Of a DNA stretch of 36,708 bases, positions 1 through 8,476 are shown in pieces (position 1 is the stretch's first letter; every line of letters begins with the position of its first letter). Source of the DNA: Saprospiraceae bacterium (GTDB lineage: Bacteria; Bacteroidota; Bacteroidia; Chitinophagales; Saprospiraceae). Location: the NCBI GenBank assembly GCA_017987975.1, contig JAGNSQ010000019.1, positions 1 through 36,708 on the forward strand. The letters are read 5' to 3'. Both the position numbers and the translations under genes were made by a program. The notes under the pieces are model-generated. The model did not search any database. It saw only the letters and a list, made by a program, of their open reading frames with translations, and was not told the DNA's origin.

Positions 1-2
1 CA

Positions 3-335
3 AAAGATGCCTTAATTACACTACAGAGCAATAGTTGTGGAGAATTACCTTTTAGCTTTGTCGTTGGAGCAGAAGTAGGTTGTCCCTATCCTGATTATAT
101 GTTTATTGGGGCAAGCCAGAGCGATCCAACCAATCCATTATTGGCGGAAAACTGGCAATATGGTTGTATCCCACCCTCCAATGATCCAGCTATTAAAATC
201 ACCATCATGGCAGGTGAAATCTTTATGGCTAATAACCCGATCATGGGTGACATCATCAACTATGGTATATTAAAGGGAACCCTAAACCTGAGTGGAAAAC
301 TGACCAATTACGGAACATTGGCGCCTGGAAATTAA
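3..335 (+). CDS. C-terminal end of a secreted/surface protein (5' truncated by window edge)
   Basis: The reading frame is open from the first bases of the window to the TAA at 333-335, so only the last 110 residues of a longer protein are visible; an internal Met at 99 should not be taken as the start. The segment has scattered Cys, Asn and Gly and ends in short hydrophobic/Asn-Gly-Thr steps (GDIINYG, KGTLNLSG, KLTNYGTLAPGN) that look like rungs of a beta-helix or beta-solenoid, as found in surface adhesins. No type IX C-terminal sorting domain is visible at the end. A stem-loop terminator follows directly. The function is unknown and the family is not recognised. A secreted or surface location is inferred from composition and from the neighbouring secreted proteins. 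Confidence 0.7.
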   Translation, partial: KDALITLQSNSCGELPFSFVVGAEVGCPYPDYMFIGASQSDPTNPLLAENWQYGCIPPSNDPAIKITIMAGEIFMANNPIMGDIINYGILKGTLNLSGKLTNYGTLAPGN

Positions 336-345
336 GTTAATCTAG

Positions 346-385
346 TAAGCACGTGACCATTAAAGCGTCATGTGCTTATTTTTAA
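346..385 (+). terminator. Rho-independent terminator after the truncated surface-protein gene
   Basis: A 12-bp stem (346-357 with 367-378, one G-T wobble) encloses a 9-base loop. It is followed by a T-rich stretch, and lies 11 bases after the stop codon of the upstream gene. Confidence 0.75.
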
Positions 386-489
386 TGATGACGACCCTTA
401 GCGTTTAAACAATTCACCAAAAAGTGTTAAAAAATCCAGTGTTTATATCAATCGTAATGACAATTTCGTTTTGTCTACAAATTTGATTT

Positions 490-1179
490 ATGAATACTAA
501 ATACGGATTTTTTTTACTCCTTTTCTGTTCTACTTTTCTACATGCCCAGGATAAAAATACAAATAGTTGGGGGGTGGAAGCAGTAACCACTTTCACTAAA
601 TGGTATTGGCCATCTATTGGTGATGGAAGACCCGCGCCACAGATTCAGCTTCCTGATGTAGACTATCGCCAGGGTTTAGGGTTATGTATGAGAAAAAGAA
701 TATTACTTACTCATACACTCAATTTAAACGTAAATTTAGGTTGGCAACAAAACAAAACTGCAGTAAAAACGACTGGGCCTGTATTGATAGAAGTTAACAA
801 TCAACCAACTTATGTACAAGTGGACTATATCGATTATCGGTTCCATCAATTCTATGTGCTGCCAACTCTCTCGTATCTATTAGTAAAAGGAGTAGAAGCA
901 GAGGGCGGCATTTATATTTCAAATGCATTTGAAAGTATGCAGTACAAATTGGAAAAATTTATTGACTGGTCTAATTCATCAGGGTTTCAACAAAATTGGG
1001 ATTATGGATTGTCAGGTGGATTTACATTCTCTCTTAATTCATTTTATTTGAGAACCGCTTTTCAATATGGACTTAAGAATCAAGAGGAATTCAGCATAAC
1101 TGATGCCAATGGACAGTCTTTGGGGAAGTCATCCCTGCACTATCATTATTTGACAGCAGGATTTGGCTATTATTTTTAA
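490..1179 (+). CDS. Small outer-membrane beta-barrel-like secreted protein, unknown function
   Basis: A 229-residue protein with a clear Sec signal peptide (hydrophobic run at residues 6-17, cleavage probably after the Gln of LHAQ at about residue 20). The mature part alternates aromatic/hydrophobic and polar residues in strand-length segments and ends in a Tyr-Tyr-Phe terminus, typical of Bacteroidota outer-membrane barrels of the porin-family or OmpW-like size class. No catalytic motif is visible. It stands alone between the upstream terminator and a 269-base gap before the next gene, so it is probably transcribed by itself. The barrel call rests on length, signal peptide and strand pattern, not on a recognised family signature. 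A soluble periplasmic beta protein is the alternative. Confidence 0.65.
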   Translation: MNTKYGFFLLLFCSTFLHAQDKNTNSWGVEAVTTFTKWYWPSIGDGRPAPQIQLPDVDYRQGLGLCMRKRILLTHTLNLNVNLGWQQNKTAVKTTGPVLIEVNNQPTYVQVDYIDYRFHQFYVLPTLSYLLVKGVEAEGGIYISNAFESMQYKLEKFIDWSNSSGFQQNWDYGLSGGFTFSLNSFYLRTAFQYGLKNQEEFSITDANGQSLGKSSLHYHYLTAGFGYYF

Positions 1180-1448
1180 TCGATTGGAAAACTAAAGAAA
1201 ATTCAATTTAGTGCCGATCTAGAAATTGAAATTTAGTTTCACATCATAAAAAATTTCTTTAATTATTGTTAATCAGAGTATTATGTTCAATTTATGTGAA
1301 AAATCTTATCGTGAGGAAATGAAAAGAATCATCTCCCCCCTATTCTCCCATAAATTGTCATCTATTTTCAATCCAGTTGAATTTGGTTAATATTTTGAAT
1401 CCAAAGTATTAAATGGTATTTTCACTTCATATTCGTTCTTGAATAGAA

Positions 1449-4400
1449 ATGAAAATTTGGATAAAAAAGCAAAATAAGCAATTTTACATTCTAATTGCAT
1501 GCTCCTTGATTTTGTTCATCAACAGAATCAAAAGCCAGACCATTTATGGTATCACAGGTGGATCCGGAGTGGGCTACCTGACAGAAATAACTATTATCAA
1601 TGGACAATGCAATGTTTCCACGGTTGGCCCCCTGGTGGATATAGCGAGTGGGCTTCCAATATTGTTTCATGATTTAGCCATTTGTCCGGATGGTACTTTG
1701 TACGCTCAGGGAATGGGTCTTTTGTACAGTATAGATCCCAGCAACGGTCTGTGCACACCCCTATTTCCAACAAATGTTTTTAATATTAATGGGTTGACAT
1801 GTTCCCCTGATAATATTTTATATGGCGTTTCCAACAGCCCATTACCCCATAGTTTAATCGAACTTGACCCTGCCGCCTCTTCGTCCACCAATTTAGGTCC
1901 ATTAAACTTTTGGGCTGGAGGTGACCTGGTTTTTTTTAATGGACAGCTTTATTGTGTCTCCGACGACGGTCTATATATTGTCAACACAGGAAATCCACAA
2001 GGCAGTAGCTTTGTTTTTAATTGTGGGGTGTATCCTGCATTAACTGTATTGCCCGGTTACTGTAATTCACTGTTGGCATCTGATCTTGATGGGCAGTTTT
2101 TTCAAATCAATCCAGACACCCAGGAGGAAAATTTATTGTGCAGTCCGGGACAATATATGTTTGATTTTACCAGTTTGGCTGAATTTGATCCGGCAACACA
2201 ATGCCCATTTATAATCGACCTCGATGATGACAATAGTTCTGGTGCAGATGAATATGACTATAATGGCCCTGTTTATGATTGCAATACATCTGATGGAATA
2301 CCTATTTGTGATCAGGATGTGAAAATAATGTCTGACATAAAAATTTTATCTATTACCATATCTCTTGAAGATGGTATTTTGGACGGCCTCGCAGAGTATC
2401 TCAAATTTGAGGGGAATGTGCCTTTTATTAGCGTTTCCGGATCTGGAAGCCAATCCATCACATTGACCAATACCGGCAACGCAAACATAGCCAGTTTTGA
2501 AAATGCTTTGAGATCGATAATTTATTATAACGATGCAGACCCTCTCACACCCGGGCAACGCATCATCAAAGTTGTTGGCATCAACCTTTTGGGCACATCC
2601 TCTAATGATGCTTTTGCATTTCTTGAAGTAAAAAACCTGGACCTATTGGAAATAGACCTTGGCCCTGATACTACACTTTGTCAAGGTAATATATATTTAT
2701 TAGATGCCTATTATCCCGGAGCTACTTATCAGTGGAATACAGGAGAAACCAATTCATTCGTTTTTGTCACCGATCCAGGACTTTATGCAGTTACAGTAAG
2801 TCACCCTGATAAATGCCCGGGTAATGACGAGGTGGTTATAGATTTTATACCTTCTGTTATCACATCTCTTAAATTACCTGGAGTGGTATGTGCTGGTGAT
2901 AGTGTTGAAATTAAAATCAACTCTGGCTTATCAGATCCTTTTGATATAGTTCTGCAATCTACATCGGGCCAAAACTGGATACTTACACAGATTGAAAACG
3001 GCCATCATTTTAAATTTCAAGCCAATCAAAACCAAATAATAAGTATTCTTTCCATATTGAGTGAAGAATCACCCTGTGCATTGCCTGAATTACCATCCTA
3101 CCAGGTGCGCGTTGAGACAAAAGATACACTTTATAACCAATACAACTTTTGTGCAGGTGACAGTATTTGGATTTTAAATCAATGGCACCACTCATCTGAT
3201 ACCCTTCAACAATTATTAAAAAATAAATTTGGGTGCGATAGCTTAATTTTTTCTTTTTTACATCGCATAGATAATGATACTGTAAATACCCGGTTTTTTA
3301 CTTGTGTACCTGAAGAAGCAGGGATTGCTTATGTTTCAACCATGAGCCCGGAAGGATGTCCTATTGTAAATGCAGTTGAAACCGTATTAGCATTGTCAGA
3401 TACATTGAAATTATTTACCACGACATGCAAATTATCGGAGTCCGGGATCTTTGAAACCAACTATACCAATGTATCGGGTTGCGATTCTGTTGTTGTTGAA
3501 CATAAAGTGTATCAAAATGATTTAATTACAAATGTAAGTCAGACAACTTGTGTGGCATCAGACACTCAAACCGTCACCCTTCAACTACTTAGCCACCAGG
3601 GTTGCGATTCCATTGTAGTGTTTCATAAACTATTTATCCATCCAGACACTACCCTACTTACCTATTTTACATGCGATCCTCAAAATGCAGGAATAAAATC
3701 AATTACCACATCCAACCATTTTGGCTGTGACAGTACCCTGATTGAAGCCACATTATTGGTAACTGTGGATACTATCAGATTACGCCACCACACATGTAAA
3801 AATTCAGAGGCAGGCACTTTTGTCAATGTCTATTCATCATTTTACGACTGTGATTCTGTGGTGGTTGATGAAATCACCTTTATTAAAGCAGACACTACAG
3901 TGATTCAAAAATACACCTGCCTTTATTCAGAAATTGATAATGATACTTTTTACCTGACTTCACTTTTGGATTGTGATTCTGTTGTAATTGTTCATGTTGA
4001 TTATTTGGAGACAGACACAATAACAGCGTCTCAATTAAGTTGTGATTCTACCAGGGTTGGTACATTTATTATTAATGATGTTTCGAAGGAGGGATGTGAT
4101 TCTATTACCAAATTGTCAATAAACTATTATTTACCTGATACCAATTATATTTTTAAAACCAGCTGCATTGCCAGTGAAGCGGGGGTGTTTGAGAATCATT
4201 ACACAACATCAATAGGTTGCGATTCGATTGAAATTGTACAAATAGACAAATTGATAAGCGATACCACATTTTTGGAACATGTAACTTGTGATTTAGTGGA
4301 AGCAGGTCAGTTTACTTATTTTTTTGTTAACCGTTGGGGATGTGATTCTACGGTATACGAAGATATTAAATGGGTAAGCGCTGATACCATAAAAATAAAT

Positions 4401-5051
4401 GAGAAACGTTGCGACATTGCTGCGGATAGTGTGTTTGAACACCTTTATAGCAATCATTGGGGTTGTGATTCCTTAGTACAGGTATTTTGGGAAGCATTAC
4501 CCCATGACTTCACTCAGATTGTAGACACCATTTGCAATTTGCAAGATACATCTGCTGTAGAAATCGCTTTAACCAATATTTATGGCTGTGATTCAATTGT
4601 CAATGTTCGTTTTGTGTACCAAAGAGATCTTACCCTCTTGCCGGAAATATTGACTTGTGACTCCATTATTGAAGATACGGTATATTTATTACTGGAAAAT
4701 AAGTTGGGGTGTGATAGCCTGGTAGTTCAACCTTTTAAGAGGAAGACAGCCGAAGAATGTAAAAAAGCGTATAATCTAATCTTGCCAAATATCATTTATC
4801 CCGGTTCTACTGATCAAGGTACTTTTCATATCAGCTCAGCTTCGGATCTGTTTATTCAGGAATTCAGCATTTACGACCGATGGGGTAATTTGATGTATTA
4901 TAAAAAAGATGAACCTCTTCTGCTTCACCAGGGCTGGAACGGTACTTTTAATGGTATACCGGTTGTTGACGGAGTTTACGCCTACTATATCCGGGTATTA
5001 TGGGACGGATATATTTTTAAATACAGCGGCGATATTACAGTGGTTAAATAA
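1449..5051 (+). CDS. Large secreted adhesin-like protein with GCDS repeats and type B (gliding-motility) T9SS sorting domain
   Basis: A 1200-residue protein predicted to be exported through Sec and then the type IX secretion system and held at the cell surface. Residues 1-30 form a signal peptide with a basic N-region. Residues ~31-250 look like a beta-propeller-type domain (recurring LYxVS/LYxID strands). Residues ~255-400 resemble a cadherin-like or adhesion module rich in Asp/Asn. An Ig/PKD-like domain follows at ~400-475 (LGPDTTLCQG, YQWNTGETN). From ~559 to ~1098 there are thirteen units of about 41 residues, each opening with Asp-Thr and carrying a TC and a GCDS element. The last ~85 residues are a CHU_C/type B sorting domain (YDRWGNLMY, WNGTF, GVYAYYI, SGDITVVK). 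No enzyme motif is visible; adhesion or matrix function is inferred. Confidence 0.88.
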   Translation: MKIWIKKQNKQFYILIACSLILFINRIKSQTIYGITGGSGVGYLTEITIINGQCNVSTVGPLVDIASGLPILFHDLAICPDGTLYAQGMGLLYSIDPSNGLCTPLFPTNVFNINGLTCSPDNILYGVSNSPLPHSLIELDPAASSSTNLGPLNFWAGGDLVFFNGQLYCVSDDGLYIVNTGNPQGSSFVFNCGVYPALTVLPGYCNSLLASDLDGQFFQINPDTQEENLLCSPGQYMFDFTSLAEFDPATQCPFIIDLDDDNSSGADEYDYNGPVYDCNTSDGIPICDQDVKIMSDIKILSITISLEDGILDGLAEYLKFEGNVPFISVSGSGSQSITLTNTGNANIASFENALRSIIYYNDADPLTPGQRIIKVVGINLLGTSSNDAFAFLEVKNLDLLEIDLGPDTTLCQGNIYLLDAYYPGATYQWNTGETNSFVFVTDPGLYAVTVSHPDKCPGNDEVVIDFIPSVITSLKLPGVVCAGDSVEIKINSGLSDPFDIVLQSTSGQNWILTQIENGHHFKFQANQNQIISILSILSEESPCALPELPSYQVRVETKDTLYNQYNFCAGDSIWILNQWHHSSDTLQQLLKNKFGCDSLIFSFLHRIDNDTVNTRFFTCVPEEAGIAYVSTMSPEGCPIVNAVETVLALSDTLKLFTTTCKLSESGIFETNYTNVSGCDSVVVEHKVYQNDLITNVSQTTCVASDTQTVTLQLLSHQGCDSIVVFHKLFIHPDTTLLTYFTCDPQNAGIKSITTSNHFGCDSTLIEATLLVTVDTIRLRHHTCKNSEAGTFVNVYSSFYDCDSVVVDEITFIKADTTVIQKYTCLYSEIDNDTFYLTSLLDCDSVVIVHVDYLETDTITASQLSCDSTRVGTFIINDVSKEGCDSITKLSINYYLPDTNYIFKTSCIASEAGVFENHYTTSIGCDSIEIVQIDKLISDTTFLEHVTCDLVEAGQFTYFFVNRWGCDSTVYEDIKWVSADTIKINEKRCDIAADSVFEHLYSNHWGCDSLVQVFWEALPHDFTQIVDTICNLQDTSAVEIALTNIYGCDSIVNVRFVYQRDLTLLPEILTCDSIIEDTVYLLLENKLGCDSLVVQPFKRKTAEECKKAYNLILPNIIYPGSTDQGTFHISSASDLFIQEFSIYDRWGNLMYYKKDEPLLLHQGWNGTFNGIPVVDGVYAYYIRVLWDGYIFKYSGDITVVK
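3123..4745 (+). repeat. Thirteen tandem ~41-residue (about 123-bp) Cys-pair repeats inside the secreted adhesin
   Basis: Translation shows units beginning Asp-Thr, with a TC motif about 9 residues in, often an EAG or similar turn, then a GCDS motif about 17-18 residues later, followed by a beta-strand. The first unit is about 50 residues and diverged; the other twelve are close to 41. One unit has GCPI instead of GCDS and two have DCDS. DNA identity between units is low, so the array is old rather than recently expanded. Confidence 0.8.
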
Positions 5052-5072
5052 ACCAAGTTTGATGTTTTGGCT

Positions 5073-5741
5073 TTAACAGGATAGATAGACCGAAATAAAA
5101 TGGAAAATGGTCCCGCCCAATACCAATACATGCCAAACGGAATGATAGTATAACTTATGATCTTTAAGATAGAAATATACGCCTGTCATATAAGATATAC
5201 CTCCTACCACTATCCACACAATAACAGAACCTGGCATTGCAAGCCAGAGGGGCTTTATCACAAAGACCAGCATCCAGCCCAATGCCACATAACTAGCCAC
5301 CGAAAGCCATTCCCACTTATCAAAAAAGAAAATTTTATAGACGATGCCCAAAAATACAATTGTCCACATGACACTTAAAAACAAGCTCGATAATGGATCG
5401 GGCAAATAACGAATCATTAATGGCGTATAAGTTCCCGCAATTAAAAAATAGATGCTAATATGATCGAGCTTTCGCATCAAAACCTTAGTTTTAGGCGACT
5501 TGACATAATGGTAAGTCGATGAAAAGGTATAAACCAATAACATCCCCAGGCCAAAAACCATGATACCATAAAAATATTGCATTTGTCCCGGCTGATATGC
5601 TTTGGATAAGGCAAATGGTGTAGCTATCACACAAAATAGCAATCCAAGGGCATGTGTGATGGTATTGGCCATTTCTTCTTCATGACTCTGAGCTCTGCTC
5701 ACCGACAAATTATTCTTTGAGATTGGCTTCTTTTTTAGCAT
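5073..5741 (-). CDS. trhA: PAQR-family membrane homeostasis protein TrhA (hemolysin III family)
   Basis: A 222-residue integral membrane protein of the hemolysin III/PAQR family, whose bacterial members influence membrane fluidity and lipid homeostasis; the hemolysin name is historical. Seven hydrophobic segments can be traced. The family motifs are all present: EEEMANTITHALG near the first helix (residues ~21-34), SSTYHY, KLDHISIYFLIAGTYTP in the middle, and HSVWHVLVLGGTIFH near the C-terminus, which supplies the His residues of the predicted metal site. The start at 5741 keeps the conserved Glu-Glu-Ala-Asn motif; a later Met would remove it. A -7 box lies only 4 bases upstream, so the message may be leaderless. 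The gene converges on the large adhesin gene with 21 bases between them. Confidence 0.92.
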   Translation of the reverse strand: MLKKKPISKNNLSVSRAQSHEEEMANTITHALGLLFCVIATPFALSKAYQPGQMQYFYGIMVFGLGMLLVYTFSSTYHYVKSPKTKVLMRKLDHISIYFLIAGTYTPLMIRYLPDPLSSLFLSVMWTIVFLGIVYKIFFFDKWEWLSVASYVALGWMLVFVIKPLWLAMPGSVIVWIVVGGISYMTGVYFYLKDHKLYYHSVWHVLVLGGTIFHFISVYLSC

Positions 5742-5745
5742 GGTG

Positions 5746-5753
5746 CAAAATTA
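5746..5753 (-). promoter_or_regulatory. Putative -7 box (TAATTTTG) for trhA
   Basis: On the minus strand this reads TAATTTTG, a full match to the Bacteroidota -7 consensus TAnnTTTG, 4 bases before the trhA ATG. No clear -33 element is visible. Transcription would begin at or near the start codon. Confidence 0.45.
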
Positions 5754-5861
5754 AGTTATAAATCCTCGACGAGACCCATATTATTTGTTATTAAAAACCC
5801 AATAAAATGATAAATGACTGCCAATGTAACCCAGGTCACTTCTCTAAAACAGCTGTGGTTG

Positions 5862-5869
5862 TATCTTTG
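5862..5869 (+). promoter_or_regulatory. Putative -7 box (TATCTTTG) for the rhodanese/HMA pair
   Basis: TATCTTTG matches TAnnTTTG exactly and ends 14 bases before the ATG at 5884. There is no good TTTG at the -33 position. Confidence 0.55.
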
Positions 5870-5883
5870 CAAAAAATTAATCT

Positions 5884-6198
5884 ATGTTTGATTTTGTTAA
5901 AAAACTTTTCGGCGGAGGTCCTTCAGTAGACCTGGCTGCGTTGATTCAAGGAGGAGCTTATCTGGTGGATGTTCGGTCAAAAGCGGAATTCACTTCAGGC
6001 CATGTTAAAGGTTCTGTCAACATTCCGTTGGACACCCTCGCTTCGAATTTGGGAAAACTGAAGGGGAAAGAAACCATAATAGTATTTTGTCGAAGTGGTA
6101 ATCGCAGCAGTATGGCCAAATCTATCTTAGATCAAAATGGCTTTAACAACGTAATTAATGGTGGTTCATGGCATAATGTGAACCAATACGTAAGCTGA
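5884..6198 (+). CDS. Single-domain rhodanese-like sulfurtransferase
   Basis: A 104-residue cytoplasmic protein that is one rhodanese domain. It has the LVDVRSKAEFTSGHVKGSVNIPL region and the active-site loop FCRSGNRSS with the persulfide-forming Cys at residue 69, followed by the ML/GGSW-type C-terminal motif (NVINGGSWHNV). Such proteins carry sulfane sulfur as a cysteine persulfide and act in sulfur transfer or detoxification; the acceptor here is unknown. No signal peptide is visible. A heavy-metal-associated protein follows 19 bases later, so the two are probably co-transcribed. A link between sulfur/thiol chemistry and metal binding is suggested by this pairing but is inference. Confidence 0.88.
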   Translation: MFDFVKKLFGGGPSVDLAALIQGGAYLVDVRSKAEFTSGHVKGSVNIPLDTLASNLGKLKGKETIIVFCRSGNRSSMAKSILDQNGFNNVINGGSWHNVNQYVS

Positions 6199-6217
6199 AT
6201 TGTTGATCAAAATAAAA

Positions 6218-6478
6218 ATGATCCATACAATTGAAGTTGAAAATATCAAGTGTGGTGGTTGTATGAATACCATTCGCCAGTCCATTAGCAAAATTGAAGG
6301 CGTCAAAGGCGTAGAAATTGAAGAAAACAAAACAACCGTTCATATTGATTCAGATACTGATCGCAATCCTTTGGTAGAAAAACTTGCTTCTTTGGGCTAT
6401 CCCGAAATTGGTAATAACAACTTTCTTCACCAGGCAAAATCTTTTGTAAGCTGTGCCATTGGAAGAATGGGTGACTAG
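6218..6478 (+). CDS. Heavy-metal-associated (HMA) domain protein, copper-chaperone-like
   Basis: An 86-residue protein with a ferredoxin-like HMA fold. The metal-binding Cys pair is in VENIKCGGCMNTI at residues ~7-19, followed by the usual helix (SISKIEGV) and strand (VKGVEIEENKTTVHI). The family binds Cu(I) or other soft metals through CxxC and delivers them to P-type ATPases or metalloenzymes; no such ATPase is in view. I chose the ATG at 6218, 19 bases after the rhodanese stop. A TTG at 6200 would extend the frame, but the extra six residues are not part of the fold. The C-terminal tail from residue ~65 contains a third Cys (SFVSCAIG), which is not usual for the minimal chaperone. Confidence 0.85.
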   Translation: MIHTIEVENIKCGGCMNTIRQSISKIEGVKGVEIEENKTTVHIDSDTDRNPLVEKLASLGYPEIGNNNFLHQAKSFVSCAIGRMGD

Positions 6479-6600
6479 ATAATTGTTCAATGGTATGCTA
6501 AATATTAGTTAAAAGCCATTATATATTCTAAAAATGTTTCATATTTGCGGCTTGAAGGCAATATTGTTGTGCTTCAGCTGTTTAAATACTTAAAACAAAA

Positions 6601-7257
6601 ATGAAATTCATGAAATTTGACAAATTATTAGTCGCAGCCTTTTTGTTCTATGCTTCTATGGCCTTAGCCCAGGATTTGACGGATGAAAAAAGTAAAGTTA
6701 CCTATGCCTTAGGAATTACCCTTGGCGAAGATCTTAAAAGTGCCGGTTTCCAAAATTATGACAAAGCTTTATTAATTAAAGCCATTGACGATCATCTTGC
6801 AGGAAAAGGAAGTATGGATGCAGCTGCAGCAAAATCTATTATGACAAAATTTAAAACAGATATGAATATTAAAGTTGGGGCCGATTTCCTGGCGGCAAAC
6901 AGTAAAAAACCGGGAGTAATCAGTCTACCAAATGGAATTCAGTACGAAGTTTTGGCTTCAGGTCCTGCAGGTGGTCCGAAACCTAAATTGACAGATAAGG
7001 TAAAAACTCATTACCACGGTACCTTGATCGATGGTAAAGTTTTTGATTCCAGTGTCCAAAGAGGAGAACCCATCAGTTTTGGTCTAGGCCAGGTAATCAA
7101 AGGATGGCAGGAATCACTTCAATTGATGTCTGTTGGTGATAAATGGCGCATATTCCTACCCTATAATATGGCTTATGGCGAAAGAGGAGCCGGCGCATCT
7201 ATTCCCCCATATGCCACCCTCATATTCGAAGTAGAATTATTGGGCATTAACGAATAA
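6601..7257 (+). CDS. FKBP-type peptidyl-prolyl cis-trans isomerase, Mip/FkpA-like, secreted
   Basis: A 218-residue exported prolyl isomerase. Residues 1-23 are a signal peptide ending in MALAQ. Residues ~25-105 match the helical FKBP N-terminal (dimerisation) domain: SKVTYALGITLGEDLK and later MDAAAAKSIMTKF. Residues ~125-218 are the FKBP catalytic domain, with VKTHYHGTLIDGKVFDSS, GQVIKGWQESL, MAYGERGAG and the terminal ATLIFEVELLGI. Members assist folding of envelope proteins in the periplasm. The length is normal for the family. trmD follows after 10 bases, and the unknown gene after that overlaps trmD, so the three may form one operon although their roles are unrelated. Confidence 0.93.
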   Translation: MKFMKFDKLLVAAFLFYASMALAQDLTDEKSKVTYALGITLGEDLKSAGFQNYDKALLIKAIDDHLAGKGSMDAAAAKSIMTKFKTDMNIKVGADFLAANSKKPGVISLPNGIQYEVLASGPAGGPKPKLTDKVKTHYHGTLIDGKVFDSSVQRGEPISFGLGQVIKGWQESLQLMSVGDKWRIFLPYNMAYGERGAGASIPPYATLIFEVELLGINE

Positions 7258-7267
7258 TTATTTTTCC

Positions 7268-7957
7268 ATGCGGATCGACATCATATCGGCCGTACCGGAA
7301 CTTTTGACGAGTCCCTTCTCTCATTCTATATTAAAACGGGCTGAGGAAAGGGGCTTGTTGTTTGTAAAGGTACATGACCTAAGAGCCTATGGCGTAGGCA
7401 AAAACAGACAAATTGATGACTACCAATACGGTGGCGGCGCCGGTATGGTAATGATGTGTGAGCCCATTGACAATCTAATCTCGGAGTTAAAAGCAGATCG
7501 AGATTATGACGATATAATTTATATGACCCCTGATGGCGCTACATTTCAACAAGCAATGGCCAATCAATTGTCTTTAAAAGAAAATCTGATGATTATCTGT
7601 GGGCATTACAAAGGAATTGATGACCGCATCCGGCAAATCCATGTTACCCGAGAAATATCGGTGGGTGACTACGTACTTTCAGGAGGAGAATTGGCGGCAG
7701 CTATCGTAGTAGATGCCATTGGCAGACTTATCCCGGGGGTGCTCAATGATGAAGCATCTGCATTATTGGATACCTTTCAGGACGATTTATTGGCGCCTCC
7801 CATTTATACCCGACCATCAACATTTAAGGGACATAAAGTACCTGATGTTTTACTTAGTGGAAACGATGCCAGGATCGATGAATGGAGAACTGAAATGTCG
7901 ATTGCCAGAACCAAAGAAAGGAGGCCGGATTTATTTCAAAAACTGGATCCTTCATGA
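7268..7957 (+). CDS. trmD: tRNA (guanine-37-N1)-methyltransferase TrmD
   Basis: A 229-residue SPOUT-class methyltransferase that transfers a methyl group from S-adenosylmethionine to N1 of G37 in tRNAs with a G36-G37 sequence, preventing +1 frameshifts. Diagnostic segments: MRIDIISAVPELL at the start, DDYQYGGGAGMVM, MTPDGATFQQ, the trefoil-knot cofactor region ICGHYKGIDDRI, EISVGDYVLSGGELAA, and the C-terminal RPSTFKGHKVPDVLLSGN. The length is usual. The gene is not next to rpsP/rimM/rplS as in many bacteria; it follows an FKBP isomerase and its last four bases overlap the ATG of the next gene. Confidence 0.97.
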   Translation: MRIDIISAVPELLTSPFSHSILKRAEERGLLFVKVHDLRAYGVGKNRQIDDYQYGGGAGMVMMCEPIDNLISELKADRDYDDIIYMTPDGATFQQAMANQLSLKENLMIICGHYKGIDDRIRQIHVTREISVGDYVLSGGELAAAIVVDAIGRLIPGVLNDEASALLDTFQDDLLAPPIYTRPSTFKGHKVPDVLLSGNDARIDEWRTEMSIARTKERRPDLFQKLDPS

Positions 7958-8358
7958 GCCTGCACATCTTAACTGAGCCCAATATTCAAATAGATCCGGA
8001 AATCCTGGCAGAACTAACCAATGAAACGGAGAAAGCGGGTCAGGTTGTTTTACATATCCTGTACAATACCCCAATGCATACCTTTATGAACATAAGAATA
8101 TGGCCAACAACTTATTTGTTTGACAAGCATTCCAGTCACAGAAGCGACTTGGTTCATGTAGAAAACATCTGTTTGTATCCCAATTGGATGCCCTGCTTTC
8201 CCGGTGAAAAATTTCATTTTACCCTTATCTTTTCAGGACTCCCCAAAAGCTGTACCGTCTTTGATTTCATAGAAGTTTGTGACAATGAAGCAGGTGCTTT
8301 TGAAGCACGGGGCTTGCAACGCAATGCTACCGACGTCTATTTTCTGGAAGTGCTTTAA
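7954..8358 (+). CDS. Conserved protein of unknown function, translationally coupled to trmD
   Basis: A 134-residue cytoplasmic protein without signal peptide or membrane segment. It starts with an ATGA overlap on the trmD stop, which implies translational coupling. The mid-section (FMNIRIWPTTYLFDKHSSHRS) and later the stretch with PNWMPCFPGEKFHFTLIFSGLP and FDFIEVCDNEAGAF read as an all-beta fold with paired strands. I do not know a named family for it. Similar short proteins seem to occur in other Bacteroidota, but I cannot confirm this here. Nothing in the sequence indicates catalysis. There is a 118-base gap without visible features before yajC, which converges from the other strand. Confidence 0.7.
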   Translation: MSLHILTEPNIQIDPEILAELTNETEKAGQVVLHILYNTPMHTFMNIRIWPTTYLFDKHSSHRSDLVHVENICLYPNWMPCFPGEKFHFTLIFSGLPKSCTVFDFIEVCDNEAGAFEARGLQRNATDVYFLEVL

Positions 8359-8476
8359 CCAAGAGGCAATACTCTGGTTTTCATCAGAATTTCAAGTTCA
8401 GGTATTATAAATTCAACCGTAGTAAGTCAGGTGGAGAGGCAAAAGCTCATCCACACTAACCCTATTACTTAATCAC

